Below, in pieces: positions 8,325-16,358 of a stretch of 64,000 nucleotides of DNA (position 1 is its first letter; every line of letters starts with the position of its first letter). The notes below the pieces were generated by a model. That model saw only the letters and a list, made by a program, of their open reading frames with translations. It ran no database searches and was not told where the DNA came from. This DNA is from Chryseobacterium sp. MYb7 (GTDB lineage: Bacteria > Bacteroidota > Bacteroidia > Flavobacteriales > Weeksellaceae). The position numbers and the translations under genes were made by a program. The stretch is taken from positions 1 to 64,000 of the forward strand of contig NZ_PCOU01000018.1 of the NCBI RefSeq assembly GCF_002979455.1. The letters are read 5' to 3'.

Positions 8325-9728
8325 ATGAAAAAAATATTCATTATACTTCCACTCTTTTTGAGTGGATTTTTATTTTCTCAGAAAAAGCCACAAAAAAGCC
8401 CGGCAAAAAAAGGTACTGTTGCCAAATTCAATTATCATGATGAGTTCAAAAAAATTTCAGATGAAATTATGACCAACGGTACTGCTTATGATAATCTCGG
8501 CGAACTTACCAAAGGAATTGGCCCACGTTTCAGTGCAACCCCCGGATATGCAAAAGCTGTAGAATGGGCTGAAAAAAAATTCAAAGAAATTGGTATTAAT
8601 ATGATCTGGAGGCAGGAAGCCAAAGCACCAGTCTGGATCAGAGGAAAAGAATCCTTACAGATAAAAGCCGGAAATGGAGACTGGAAAAACATCAGAATGC
8701 TTTCTTTTGGAAACTCCGAAGGAACAGGCGGAAAAGATCTTACAGGAGAAATTGTTTTAATTAATTCCACTTCAGAGCTTAACGCCATGTCAGAAGGACA
8801 ATTAAGAGACAAAATTGTTTTCGTAAACGTTCCAATGGATCCAAAAATTATCGATACCAGTGATTCTTACTTGCAAACTGCAAAATCAAAATTAATTTCC
8901 GCTTCCGTAATTGCTAAAACAGGCGCAAAAGCATTAATCATAAGATCACTGACAACTGCTAATGACGATACTCCTCATGCCAAAATGATTTACTATGAGC
9001 CAGATGATAAAGTTAAAATTCCGGCCTTGTCAATTGGAGTAAGATCCGCAGAAGAACTGGAGAAAACCTTAAAAAAGCAAAAAGTCACCGCCAAAATCAA
9101 CATGACCGCCGAATCAAAAGGCGATACGACTAATCCCAATATCATTGCTGAAATTGGAGGCAAAAAAGATTCTAAAGTAATCGTTTTAGGTGCCCAACTT
9201 GATTCCTGGGATGTTGGTGAAGGTGCTGTGGATGACGGGACTGGTGTTGTTCAGTGCATTGAAGTTTTAAGAACACTGAAAGCACTGGGATATGAAAATA
9301 ACCACACCATCCGTGTTGTTCTGTATGCCAATAGTGAAAACGGCGGACAAGGCCGTGAGATGTATGCTGCCTATGTAAAAAAGAAAGACGAAAAACATGT
9401 CTTTGCCTTAGGAACTGACGCTGGAGGCTATTCTCCAAGAGGGTTTTCTTTGGATATGTCACCTCAAAGGAGAAGATTGGTTTATCCGTGGAAAGAGTAT
9501 TTTCTACCTTATGGAGTTTATGATTTCGACCAGACAGAAGCTATTCAGGATATTTCTCCTTTAAAAAAGCTGGACATTCCTTTAGCAGAGCTCGTGGTAG
9601 ATACACAGAGATATTTTGATTATCATCATTCAGAACAGGACACTTTTGACAAAGTGAATAAAAGAGAGCTTCTTCTGGGAGCAGTTGCAATAACGCAGAT
9701 GATTTTTATGGTTGATAAAAACTGGTAA
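8325..9728 (+). CDS. M28-type peptidase paralogue with altered active site (probable pseudo-enzyme)
   Basis: 467 residues with signal peptide MKKIFIILPLFLSGFLFSQ, a PA-like insertion and an M28 catalytic domain. Compared with the two genes that follow, the first zinc ligand His in 'GGHLDSW' is Gln291 (AQLDSW), and the catalytic Glu of 'NEEN' is Ser337 (NSEN). The metal-bridging Asp (AVDDGTG), the later Asp (TDAGGYSPRG) and the final His (YHHSEQD) remain. Hydrolysis is therefore doubtful; substrate binding or a partner role is possible. It is first of three tandem genes spaced 2 and 3 nt apart. A Lys/Pro-rich stretch after the signal peptide is absent from its sisters. Confidence 0.85.
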   Translation: MKKIFIILPLFLSGFLFSQKKPQKSPAKKGTVAKFNYHDEFKKISDEIMTNGTAYDNLGELTKGIGPRFSATPGYAKAVEWAEKKFKEIGINMIWRQEAKAPVWIRGKESLQIKAGNGDWKNIRMLSFGNSEGTGGKDLTGEIVLINSTSELNAMSEGQLRDKIVFVNVPMDPKIIDTSDSYLQTAKSKLISASVIAKTGAKALIIRSLTTANDDTPHAKMIYYEPDDKVKIPALSIGVRSAEELEKTLKKQKVTAKINMTAESKGDTTNPNIIAEIGGKKDSKVIVLGAQLDSWDVGEGAVDDGTGVVQCIEVLRTLKALGYENNHTIRVVLYANSENGGQGREMYAAYVKKKDEKHVFALGTDAGGYSPRGFSLDMSPQRRRLVYPWKEYFLPYGVYDFDQTEAIQDISPLKKLDIPLAELVVDTQRYFDYHHSEQDTFDKVNKRELLLGAVAITQMIFMVDKNW

Positions 9729-9730
9729 CA

Positions 9731-11089
9731 ATGAAAAAGATAACAGGGACTTTATTATTGCTTTTTGGAATGGCTGCATTTGGTCAGTCTAAAGAAGATT
9801 CTATTCAGTTCAGAAAGATTTCTACAGAAATTCTGAACAATGGCAGAGGATATAATGAACTGAGAGAGCTTACCAAAACAATAGGCAATCGTTTAAGCGG
9901 TTCAGAGGCTTATGAAAAATCTGTACAGTGGGCGGCTCAGAAACTTCATGATGCCGGAGCTGATAAAGTGTGGCTTCAGGAGGTAATGATTCCGGTATGG
10001 GTAAGAGGGAAAGAATCTCTGCATATCCAGACCTCCAATGGAAAATGGAAAAGTATCAAAATGCTCTCCCTTGGAAATTCTGAAGGAACCGGAGGAAAAG
10101 ATGTTTCAGGGGATATTATTATGGTAAAATCACTTGAAGAATACAACAAACTTCCTACTGAAAAGGTAAAAGACAAAATTGTTTTCTTCAACTACCCTTT
10201 TAATCAGGGAAATATACAGACATTTATCTCTTATCGTGATGCTGGAGCTTACAGACGAACTGCAGCTTCATTAACAGCTAAAAAAGGAGGGAAATTTGCC
10301 ATTATCAGATCTCTTTCTTCTGCTTTCGACGATGTTCCACACACAGGAAACATGCGTTATGATGAAAACATTTTTAAAGTACTGGCAATAACGATTGGAA
10401 ATACCTCGGCAGATGAGCTTGAAACCTTGTTGAAGAGTCAAAAAGTTACAGCTAAGCTCAATTCCAACTGCGGAATGAAAGGAGAAAAACGCTCCCACTC
10501 TGTTATCGGAGAAATTACAGGTAAAAAAGATCAAAACGTAATCGTTGTTGGTGGACACCTTGATTCCTGGGATGTAGGCGAAGGCGCTCATGATGACGGA
10601 GCCGGGATCGTGCAAAGTATTGAGGTTTTAAGAACCTTTAAAAAATTAGGCATACAAAATAACCATACGATTCGTGCAGTTTGTTTTGCTAATGAAGAAA
10701 ACGGAACAAAAGGCGGAAAAGAATACGGTAAAGTTGCCAAAGAAAACAACGAGAAACATCTTTTTGCCATAGAATCGGATGCAGGAGGCTTTTCACCACG
10801 GGGAATTTCCCTTGAAATGAATGAACCTCAAAGAAACCAGATCAAAAGCTGGGTGAATTTGTTTTTGCCTTATGGTGTTTACAACTTTGAAGGTAAATAT
10901 TCAGGATCTGATATTGCTCCCCTCCATGAAATGGGAGTCCCAACGGCAGAGCTGGTACCCGATCCGCAACGTTATTTCGATATTCATCACACAGAAGAAG
11001 ACACTTTTGAAAAAGTCAACCGAAGAGAACTGTTACTCGGTTCCGCGGTGATGACCCAACTTATTTATATGATTGATAAAAATTGGTAA
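9731..11089 (+). CDS. Secreted M28 family metallopeptidase (tandem copy 2)
   Basis: 452 residues with signal peptide MKKITGTLLLLFGMAAFGQ, so probably periplasmic, surface or secreted. The M28 di-zinc site is complete: His276 (GGHLDSWD), Asp in AHDDGAG, catalytic Glu322 and ligand Glu323 (ANEENG), Asp in ESDAGGFSPRG, and His in DIHHTEED. Family members are aminopeptidases or carboxypeptidases; specificity is not readable. It is very similar along its whole length to the gene that follows, indicating a tandem duplication. Confidence 0.9.
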   Translation: MKKITGTLLLLFGMAAFGQSKEDSIQFRKISTEILNNGRGYNELRELTKTIGNRLSGSEAYEKSVQWAAQKLHDAGADKVWLQEVMIPVWVRGKESLHIQTSNGKWKSIKMLSLGNSEGTGGKDVSGDIIMVKSLEEYNKLPTEKVKDKIVFFNYPFNQGNIQTFISYRDAGAYRRTAASLTAKKGGKFAIIRSLSSAFDDVPHTGNMRYDENIFKVLAITIGNTSADELETLLKSQKVTAKLNSNCGMKGEKRSHSVIGEITGKKDQNVIVVGGHLDSWDVGEGAHDDGAGIVQSIEVLRTFKKLGIQNNHTIRAVCFANEENGTKGGKEYGKVAKENNEKHLFAIESDAGGFSPRGISLEMNEPQRNQIKSWVNLFLPYGVYNFEGKYSGSDIAPLHEMGVPTAELVPDPQRYFDIHHTEEDTFEKVNRRELLLGSAVMTQLIYMIDKNW

Positions 11090-11092
11090 ACA

Positions 11093-12451
11093 ATGAAAAA
11101 GATACTAGGAACTTCATTATTGCTTTTTGGAATGGTCGCTTTTGGTCAGTCTAAAGAAGATTCCATCCAGTTCAAAAAAATCTCTACAGAAATTCTGAAC
11201 AATGGAAAAGGATATACAGAGCTTAGAGAGCTTACAAAAAACATAGGTCACCGTTTAAGCGGTTCTGAAGCCTATGAAAAGTCCGTAAAATGGGCAGAAC
11301 AAAAACTTCGTGATGCAGGAGCTGATAAAGTATGGCTTCAGGAAGTGATGATTCCGGTATGGGAAAGAGGAAAAGAATCCCTGCATATCCAAACCTCCCA
11401 TGGAAAATGGAAAAGCCTTAAAATGCTTTCCCTTGGAAATTCCGAAGGAACAGGAGGAAAAGATGTTTCAGGAGAAATTATTATGGTAAAATCCATGGAA
11501 GAGTATGATAAACTTCCTGCTGAAAAGGTGAAGGATAAAATTGTATTCTTCAACTACCCTTTCAGCCAGTCATTCATAGAAACTTTCAAAGCATATGGCG
11601 ATGCCGCCAAATACAGAACTACAGCAGCTTCTTTAACAGCAAAAAAAGGAGGTAAATTTGCCATTGTTAGGTCATTATCTTCTGCTTTTGACGATGTTCC
11701 TCACACCGGAGCGATGCGTTATGAAGACAAAGTTTCCAAAATACCTGCAGTAGCCATCGGAAGCACAACAGCAGATGAGCTGGAAGCTTTGTTAAAGAAT
11801 CAGAAAATTACCGCCAAGCTTAATTCCAACTGCGGAATGAAAGGAGAAAAACTGTCCCACTCCGTTATTGGTGAAATCACGGGCAAAAAAGATCAGAGTG
11901 TGATCGTTGTCGGAGGACATCTTGATTCCTGGGACGTAGGCGAAGGCGCTCACGATGACGGAGCCGGAATAGTACAGAGTATTGAAGTCTTAAGGACCTT
12001 TAAAAAATTAGGTATTCCGAATAATCACACCATCAGAGTGGTCTGCTTCGCCAATGAAGAAAACGGAGTAAAAGGCGGAATTCAATATGGTAAAACCGTA
12101 AAAGAGAAAAACGAAAAACATCTTTTTGCTATCGAAACCGATGCAGGAGGTTTTGCTCCTAGAGGTATTGCACTTGATATGGATGATGCAAAAAGAAATC
12201 AGATCAAAGGCTGGTCAAATCTTTTCCTTCCCTACGGAGTTTACAACTTTGAAGAGAGATTTTCAGGAACCGATCTTTACCCACTCCATGATATGGGAAT
12301 TCCTGCGGCAGAACTGATGCCGGATTCTCAACGTTATTTCGATATTCACCATACAGAAGAAGATACTTTTGAAAAGGTGAACCGAAGAGAGCTCCTATTG
12401 GGCGCTACAGCTTTGACACAGATTATTTATATGATTGATAAAAACTGGTAA
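11093..12451 (+). CDS. Secreted M28 family metallopeptidase (tandem copy 3)
   Basis: 452 residues, same length as copy 2 and nearly colinear with it. It has signal peptide MKKILGTSLLLFGMVAFGQ and a complete di-zinc site (GGHLDSWD, AHDDGAG, ANEENG, ETDAGGFAPRG, DIHHTEED). It starts 3 nt after copy 2. A strong terminator 6 nt downstream closes the three-gene operon. Differences from copy 2 are scattered and conservative, so both copies look functional. Confidence 0.9.
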   Translation: MKKILGTSLLLFGMVAFGQSKEDSIQFKKISTEILNNGKGYTELRELTKNIGHRLSGSEAYEKSVKWAEQKLRDAGADKVWLQEVMIPVWERGKESLHIQTSHGKWKSLKMLSLGNSEGTGGKDVSGEIIMVKSMEEYDKLPAEKVKDKIVFFNYPFSQSFIETFKAYGDAAKYRTTAASLTAKKGGKFAIVRSLSSAFDDVPHTGAMRYEDKVSKIPAVAIGSTTADELEALLKNQKITAKLNSNCGMKGEKLSHSVIGEITGKKDQSVIVVGGHLDSWDVGEGAHDDGAGIVQSIEVLRTFKKLGIPNNHTIRVVCFANEENGVKGGIQYGKTVKEKNEKHLFAIETDAGGFAPRGIALDMDDAKRNQIKGWSNLFLPYGVYNFEERFSGTDLYPLHDMGIPAAELMPDSQRYFDIHHTEEDTFEKVNRRELLLGATALTQIIYMIDKNW

Positions 12452-12456
12452 AATAG

Positions 12457-12486
12457 GAAACCGTCTCTAGAGACGGTTTTGTTTTT
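12457..12486 (+). terminator. Intrinsic terminator of the peptidase operon
   Basis: aaaccgtct (12458-12466) pairs with agacggttt (12471-12479) around CTAG, followed by a T-rich tract to 12486. Confidence 0.9.
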
Positions 12487-12539
12487 AAAACACGGATACT
12501 ACTATTTAATAGGAATAGGCTCTGACCTATAGTTGCATA

Positions 12540-12665
12540 TTTCCTAATCAATAAATTTCACGTATTCCATTTGTGAAAAATATTTGTGGTATTAATGGTT
12601 CTTAAAATTAAACACAAATTACACTAATAATTTCACCAATAACACAAACTCAATAAAATAATTTA
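12540..12665. repeat. Dispersed intergenic repeat text ('cacaaat' type)
   Basis: Phrases such as 'tttgtgaaaaatatttgtgg' and 'acacaaattacactaataat' resemble those at 1820-2060. The tract runs up to and possibly into the 3' end of the minus-strand gene that follows. Confidence 0.45.
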
Positions 12666-12685
12666 TAGCTCTTTCCGACGTTAAC

Positions 12686-13204
12686 TTATCTGATTTTTTT
12701 ACCTCTGATTTTACGTTTATACAAAAAATTCCGCCACCAAAAAATTTTCCATCTGTGATGTATCCCGCCTCCTGATTCCCAATTTGCATCAAACTTTCCA
12801 CCTTCCCATGCATATACAGGCATAGGAATCTTTGAATGAAACATGGGCATATTATCTTTTACTAAAGCCAAATAATCAGGATTAAGATTTGATTTCCTGT
12901 AATATTGAATTTCGAGAATCGTTTCGTTCTTATTGGTTCGAAAAATATACAGAATAACATCGTAAAGGTCTTCCATTTCCCTGTGCAAAATTTCTATGGC
13001 AGAATCTAAATCCAATACCATTTTTGAATTATTAATCCTGCTGCGGGAGGCTCTATACTCGCGGAATTCTGATTCAAATTCATTAAAATCAGATACGATA
13101 AAAAAGAGATTATCAGAAACAATATTCCAGCAATGAACTTTTGCCAGCTTTAAAACACTGGCAACACAAAACTCGATATTATTTTTTAAATCCTCCTGAT
13201 TCAT
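12686..13204 (-). CDS. Hypothetical protein, probably frameshifted near its C-terminus
   Basis: 172 residues as read, soluble, no recognised family. The first about 145 residues look natural. The last part (GGGIHHRWKIFWWRNFLYKRK) is unusually Trp/Arg/Lys-rich. In the neighbouring frame the same DNA reads GYITDGKFFGGGIFCINVKS and continues to 12619. Removing one G from the GGCGGG tract near 12767 would join the two into a more plausible protein. Either the gene is decayed, or a base has been miscalled. No operon partner. Confidence 0.55.
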   Translation of the reverse strand: MNQEDLKNNIEFCVASVLKLAKVHCWNIVSDNLFFIVSDFNEFESEFREYRASRSRINNSKMVLDLDSAIEILHREMEDLYDVILYIFRTNKNETILEIQYYRKSNLNPDYLALVKDNMPMFHSKIPMPVYAWEGGKFDANWESGGGIHHRWKIFWWRNFLYKRKIRGKKIR

Positions 13205-13396
13205 CTCTTCAAATGATTGGTAAAGAATTTTAAGATATGAAAAAAATTAACCATTTCGCTATTATTATCCTATTTCAAATTATCGAAAACGATCTCGATT
13301 TTTTTCTACGTTTAAGGAAATAATCACCAAAAACACCCTCCAATACGCACTTTCATAATTTCCAAAAACAAAGTGTTAATCGGCAAATCAAAACTT

Positions 13397-13412
13397 TGGC
13401 ATGAAATTGGCA
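13397..13412 (+). promoter_or_regulatory. Sigma-54-like -24/-12 element
   Basis: TGGCATGAAATTGGCA matches the TGGCACG-N4-TTGCA consensus with the GG and GC dinucleotides 12 nt apart start to start. It differs by the fifth-base-pair change C to T and by TG for TT at the -12 side. A second element with the same leading 'CTTTGGCA' is at 27935. No activator gene is adjacent. Confidence 0.45.
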
Positions 13413-13506
13413 TGTAAGATAATGAGAAAAAAATTATAAAAAGACACTAAGGATGAGAAAAAAGGTTTTCTGTGGATTTTCAGTTTTTCCACCGATTCAA
13501 GTTCAT

Positions 13507-13530
13507 ATCTAGTATATGAATCCTTTTTTT
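13507..13530 (+). terminator. Hairpin with T8 run
   Basis: TTCATA (13502-13507) pairs with TATGAA (13515-13520) in a longer imperfect stem that includes GATTC/GAATC, followed by eight T residues at 13523-13531. It would end a transcript started at the sigma-54-like element about 110 nt upstream. Confidence 0.55.
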
Positions 13531-13535
13531 TCTAC

Positions 13536-13622
13536 GATGCCGTACAAGATACGGGTTCGTGATTAACTAACTCCCCCGTTGGTTTTTCACAGCAATTTTG
13601 CACCCCGTATCTAACTGGTATC
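13536..13622 (+). ncRNA. Candidate structured RNA with long-range closing stem
   Basis: GATGCC (13536-13541) pairs with GGTATC (13617-13622), with one G:U. AGATACGGG (13547-13555) pairs with CCCGTATCT (13603-13611). Between them are a hairpin closed by GTGA/TCAC (13559-13590) and a mini-hairpin GCA/TGC (13592-13601). This multibranch architecture is unlikely by chance in such AT-rich DNA. I do not recognise an Rfam family, and the strand is inferred only from the upstream terminator orientation. Confidence 0.45.
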
Positions 13623-13812
13623 ATCAATAACCAAGAATCTTTATAGATTCAAAAAAAACAAAAAATTCCCGGACTTTTAGCCCGGAATAACGATATAGAT
13701 AAACGGCAAAGTCATCGTGAACCTTAGCCCAGTAAAGGAATGTTTATTCTTTTTACCGTGATGAGTACGCCTTTATTTTTTAATTAATTGTATAACCCTT
13801 AAAATGTAAGTA

Positions 13813-14043
13813 ATGATGAGATCCTTTTTTGAAATGATTTTTAAGAGAAATGAAGATGCTGCAAAATTGAATATCTGGAGCCTGTTATTGGTTCTGAGCT
13901 TTGCTGCGTTTTCTGTATTGGTATACGCTTCAAAACCAAGCTTCAATAGCTTAATTATATACCTAACGGCATTTGCCGCCTATTTAGGCTTTGGCCTTGT
14001 ATTCATCAGTTCCCTTGCCGGAAAAGAGATGAAAAAAAGATAA
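13813..14043 (+). CDS. Small two-helix membrane protein
   Basis: 76 residues with two hydrophobic helices (about 22-38 and 47-70), a short basic N-terminus and a basic C-terminus (KEMKKR). No family recognised. Two consecutive ATG codons make the exact start uncertain by one residue. A strong terminator follows within 40 nt, which supports it as a real transcribed gene. Confidence 0.6.
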   Translation: MMRSFFEMIFKRNEDAAKLNIWSLLLVLSFAAFSVLVYASKPSFNSLIIYLTAFAAYLGFGLVFISSLAGKEMKKR

Positions 14044-14076
14044 CAGAAAACATAACTTTCAATTTACTTTTACTGA

Positions 14077-14105
14077 AAAACCGCCCTGCTTGGGGCGGTT
14101 TTTTA
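14077..14105. terminator. Bidirectional intrinsic terminator
   Basis: AAAACCGCCC (14077-14086) pairs with GGGCGGTTTT (14093-14102) around a 6-nt loop, with A-runs and T-runs on either side. It separates the small membrane protein gene from the convergent SIR2-like gene. Confidence 0.9.
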
Positions 14106-15125
14106 TAGTGTATTTTCAAGCTCGATAAAAAAAGTATCCATATCTAAGACTTCTTTTGTATTTATTTGTTCAACATTAAAGTTATAAATTCCTTTTAATT
14201 CTTCAGAAACCTTTTCAGGACTAGTGGAAAAAATAATTATTTTCAAATCCTCTCGATTTCCATATTTACTAATTAAATTCTTAATATGGGGCTCATTAAT
14301 CATAGAATTTCCAAATATTATTAGTTGGTCAGCATCTTTTAAATCAGTTTTCAAAATTTCATAATACTGCAACAATACTGTATCTCTTTTAATTATATCT
14401 TCCTTGAAATCTGGATTATTAAAGATCATTACAGGATCCGTATTTTCGATATTATCTCTTAATTTGTAAGTCACACCATAAATCTTTTGATAAAGATATG
14501 ATCCATGCAAATGACATATAATTTTATCAAATTCAATATTATAATTATAAAATTTTAAAAACTCTTTTGTATAGCCTCCAAAGCCATCTTGAAAAATAAA
14601 TCCGTGAGGATTACCTGTTAATAATGTATCCAGAACTCCATCATAATTAGTTGTGAAAATGTGAAAATATTTAGATTTTTTATCACTAAGCATCTTAGAA
14701 AATCTACTTCCAAAATCAGGAAATAGCTTTTTTATATTTTTATATCCGACTGATTCATGGTGATTTTTAAACTCTAAAGCAATATCTCTAATTTTTTCCA
14801 AAAGCAAGGAGTCAAACAAACCTTTTAACTGCTCAAGTTTATCGCGTCCCATAATCTTTTCAAGTCCATCCATAGAAGAAAAAAGATCAATAACTGAATA
14901 AATAATCCTTATTAATTCCTCCTCATTAAGTTTAGGGTTTTTAATTTTAATTTCTTCGAAAATTTCATTGAATTTTTGCCACAATGTAGTTATTTCATGG
15001 ATTTTTTCTGTTATGTTAGCAGTTTCTTCACCAATTGTTTCTTTCACAAAATGTTCTGAAAGATTTTTTATCCAGTTTTCAATCATGTAGTTAAATCCAT
15101 TTCCTACAAGTAATATTGTTTTCAT
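14103..15125 (-). CDS. SIR2-like NAD-binding domain protein
   Basis: 340 residues. SIR2-fold landmarks in order: VGNGFN (7-12), FTTNYDGVLDTL (157-168), HLHGS (205-209, with the catalytic-type His) and IIFGNSMINEPH (269-280, the NAD-ribose side). Between the first two is a helical insertion of about 140 residues, as in bacterial SIR2-like defence effectors rather than in protein deacetylases. No zinc-binding Cys cluster is present. Such domains in phage-defence proteins hydrolyse NAD; that role here is inference. It is a single gene without a recognisable partner, notably AT-rich, in an otherwise sparse patch, suggesting acquisition. Confidence 0.75.
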   Translation of the reverse strand: MKTILLVGNGFNYMIENWIKNLSEHFVKETIGEETANITEKIHEITTLWQKFNEIFEEIKIKNPKLNEEELIRIIYSVIDLFSSMDGLEKIMGRDKLEQLKGLFDSLLLEKIRDIALEFKNHHESVGYKNIKKLFPDFGSRFSKMLSDKKSKYFHIFTTNYDGVLDTLLTGNPHGFIFQDGFGGYTKEFLKFYNYNIEFDKIICHLHGSYLYQKIYGVTYKLRDNIENTDPVMIFNNPDFKEDIIKRDTVLLQYYEILKTDLKDADQLIIFGNSMINEPHIKNLISKYGNREDLKIIIFSTSPEKVSEELKGIYNFNVEQINTKEVLDMDTFFIELENTL

Positions 15126-15276
15126 TTATTAAATATTTTAAACTTCAAAACTAATTAGTTGTACATAATAGACCTTACGGGAATCCATAAAACTACAATA
15201 TTTTCCAACAAAAAAGCCACCCCATCCGGAGCAGCTCTCGCGACAACAACAAGTGCTATCGTCACATCGTAATAAT

Positions 15277-15498
15277 TTATTCTTTAGATAGATCCTTCAT
15301 CATTTCATCGAGCATCTTTTTAGTTTCTTCTTCAATCATTTTTCCGGACTTTTCAACAAGTTCTTCTCTGAAAGGTTCACAGCAGGCCTTGATTCCGAAA
15401 CCTTCATCTGTTTTTATCAATTCAGGATGCAGACCATGCTCTTTGCATACTTCTGACTCTATTTCTTTCTTTATCAGGTCGTAATTCAGATCAAACAT
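15277..15498 (-). CDS. Small acidic hypothetical protein
   Basis: 73 residues, mostly charged and helical, with three cysteines (EVCKEHG, KACCEPF). The Cys and His spacing could bind a metal or a disulphide, but no family is recognised. No signal peptide. Flanking genes have unrelated roles. Confidence 0.5.
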   Translation of the reverse strand: MFDLNYDLIKKEIESEVCKEHGLHPELIKTDEGFGIKACCEPFREELVEKSGKMIEEETKKMLDEMMKDLSKE

Positions 15499-15616
15499 AT
15501 TTTCTATTTTGTTTCTTTAAGTGCATGATAAAGATAGAAGTAATAAACCCTTGCCGAAATCCGTATTTCTACGGTATTTACGGGAAACAAAAAATTGATG
15601 CTTACTGCTTAACCTT

Positions 15617-16192
15617 TTAAAATTTATCCAGAATTTTCTTTGGTAAGACTTTCACAAGTTCTTTTTTATATTCTTTTTCCAGAATAACAAACTTCCATGT
15701 CTTTTTATCTTTTGAAACAGCACAGGCTTTCATACTGGCATTGATGAGATATGAACCTTCGTTGGCTAAATATTTTACATTTTTTGCCCCATATTTGGCC
15801 GTTAGAGCACTGTTCATTTTTTGTTTCATCTCATCATTTAATGAACTTACATTGCATTTCAGCTTCAAAAAATAATGGGTAATAGAAAAATATTCACCAG
15901 TAATGAGTTCAGGGTTTTCAATGTTTCCAAACTTTAGATCCTGCATTTCAATTTTCATGAATGGGTTATTGTAAGTCATATTCAAAATCTGCGTCATCTG
16001 CTCTTTTGAAACGATGGTGAAGAATTTTGGATATATACAACTTACTGCTTGGTCTATCTGTTTAGATTTAATATTGTTTACAAAATAAGTAAGTGATTTT
16101 TTTATGGTTGCATCATCAGGATTTGCCTTGGCCTGTGAAAAAGCTATAAACGACAGCAGAACGAATAGAAACAGAAATGATTTGGTTTTCAT
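15617..16192 (-). CDS. Secreted hypothetical protein
   Basis: 191 residues with signal peptide MKTKSFLFLFVLLSFIAFSQA. The mature protein has a helical start (LTYFVNNIKSKQIDQAVSCIYPKFF) reminiscent of small NTF2-like or DUF-type periplasmic proteins found widely in Flavobacteriia. No catalytic motif is visible. It stands alone between the small protein gene and the immunophilin pair. Function unknown. Confidence 0.65.
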   Translation of the reverse strand: MKTKSFLFLFVLLSFIAFSQAKANPDDATIKKSLTYFVNNIKSKQIDQAVSCIYPKFFTIVSKEQMTQILNMTYNNPFMKIEMQDLKFGNIENPELITGEYFSITHYFLKLKCNVSSLNDEMKQKMNSALTAKYGAKNVKYLANEGSYLINASMKACAVSKDKKTWKFVILEKEYKKELVKVLPKKILDKF

Positions 16193-16310
16193 TATTAAAT
16201 GGTGTTACAATTTTAAAATTACTTTTTGCCAGAAAATCATTATCTTTTTCCAGCTCTTAAAATGGGTCGCAATATCTATGCAGATCGTTACAGAATATAT
16301 TTGAGCCAAA

Positions 16311-16338
16311 TAAAAAAAGCCATCCTTTCGGATGGCTT
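16311..16338 (-). terminator. Intrinsic terminator of the immunophilin operon
   Basis: On the minus strand AAGCCATCC / GGATGGCTT (16317-16338) forms a 9-bp stem with a 4-nt loop, followed by a run of seven T residues (16312-16318 on the plus strand as A). Confidence 0.9.
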
Positions 16339-16358
16339 CATATCTTAAAAAGATTCAA

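Larger units (their letters stand above)
13205..13812. other. 608-nt non-coding region with several RNA-like structures
   Basis: No credible ORF. In order it holds a sigma-54-like element (13397-13412), a hairpin with T8 run (13507-13530), a two-part long-range stem enclosing two small hairpins (13536-13622), a hairpin GAATCT/AGATTC (13635-13650) and a C/G-rich hairpin around 13667-13687, then the start of a small membrane-protein gene. The density of structure suggests one or more non-coding RNAs. Confidence 0.55.

Noticed and set aside
12126..12317. 63-codon ORF inside the third peptidase gene
   Set aside because: It is a shadow frame within a well-supported conserved gene.
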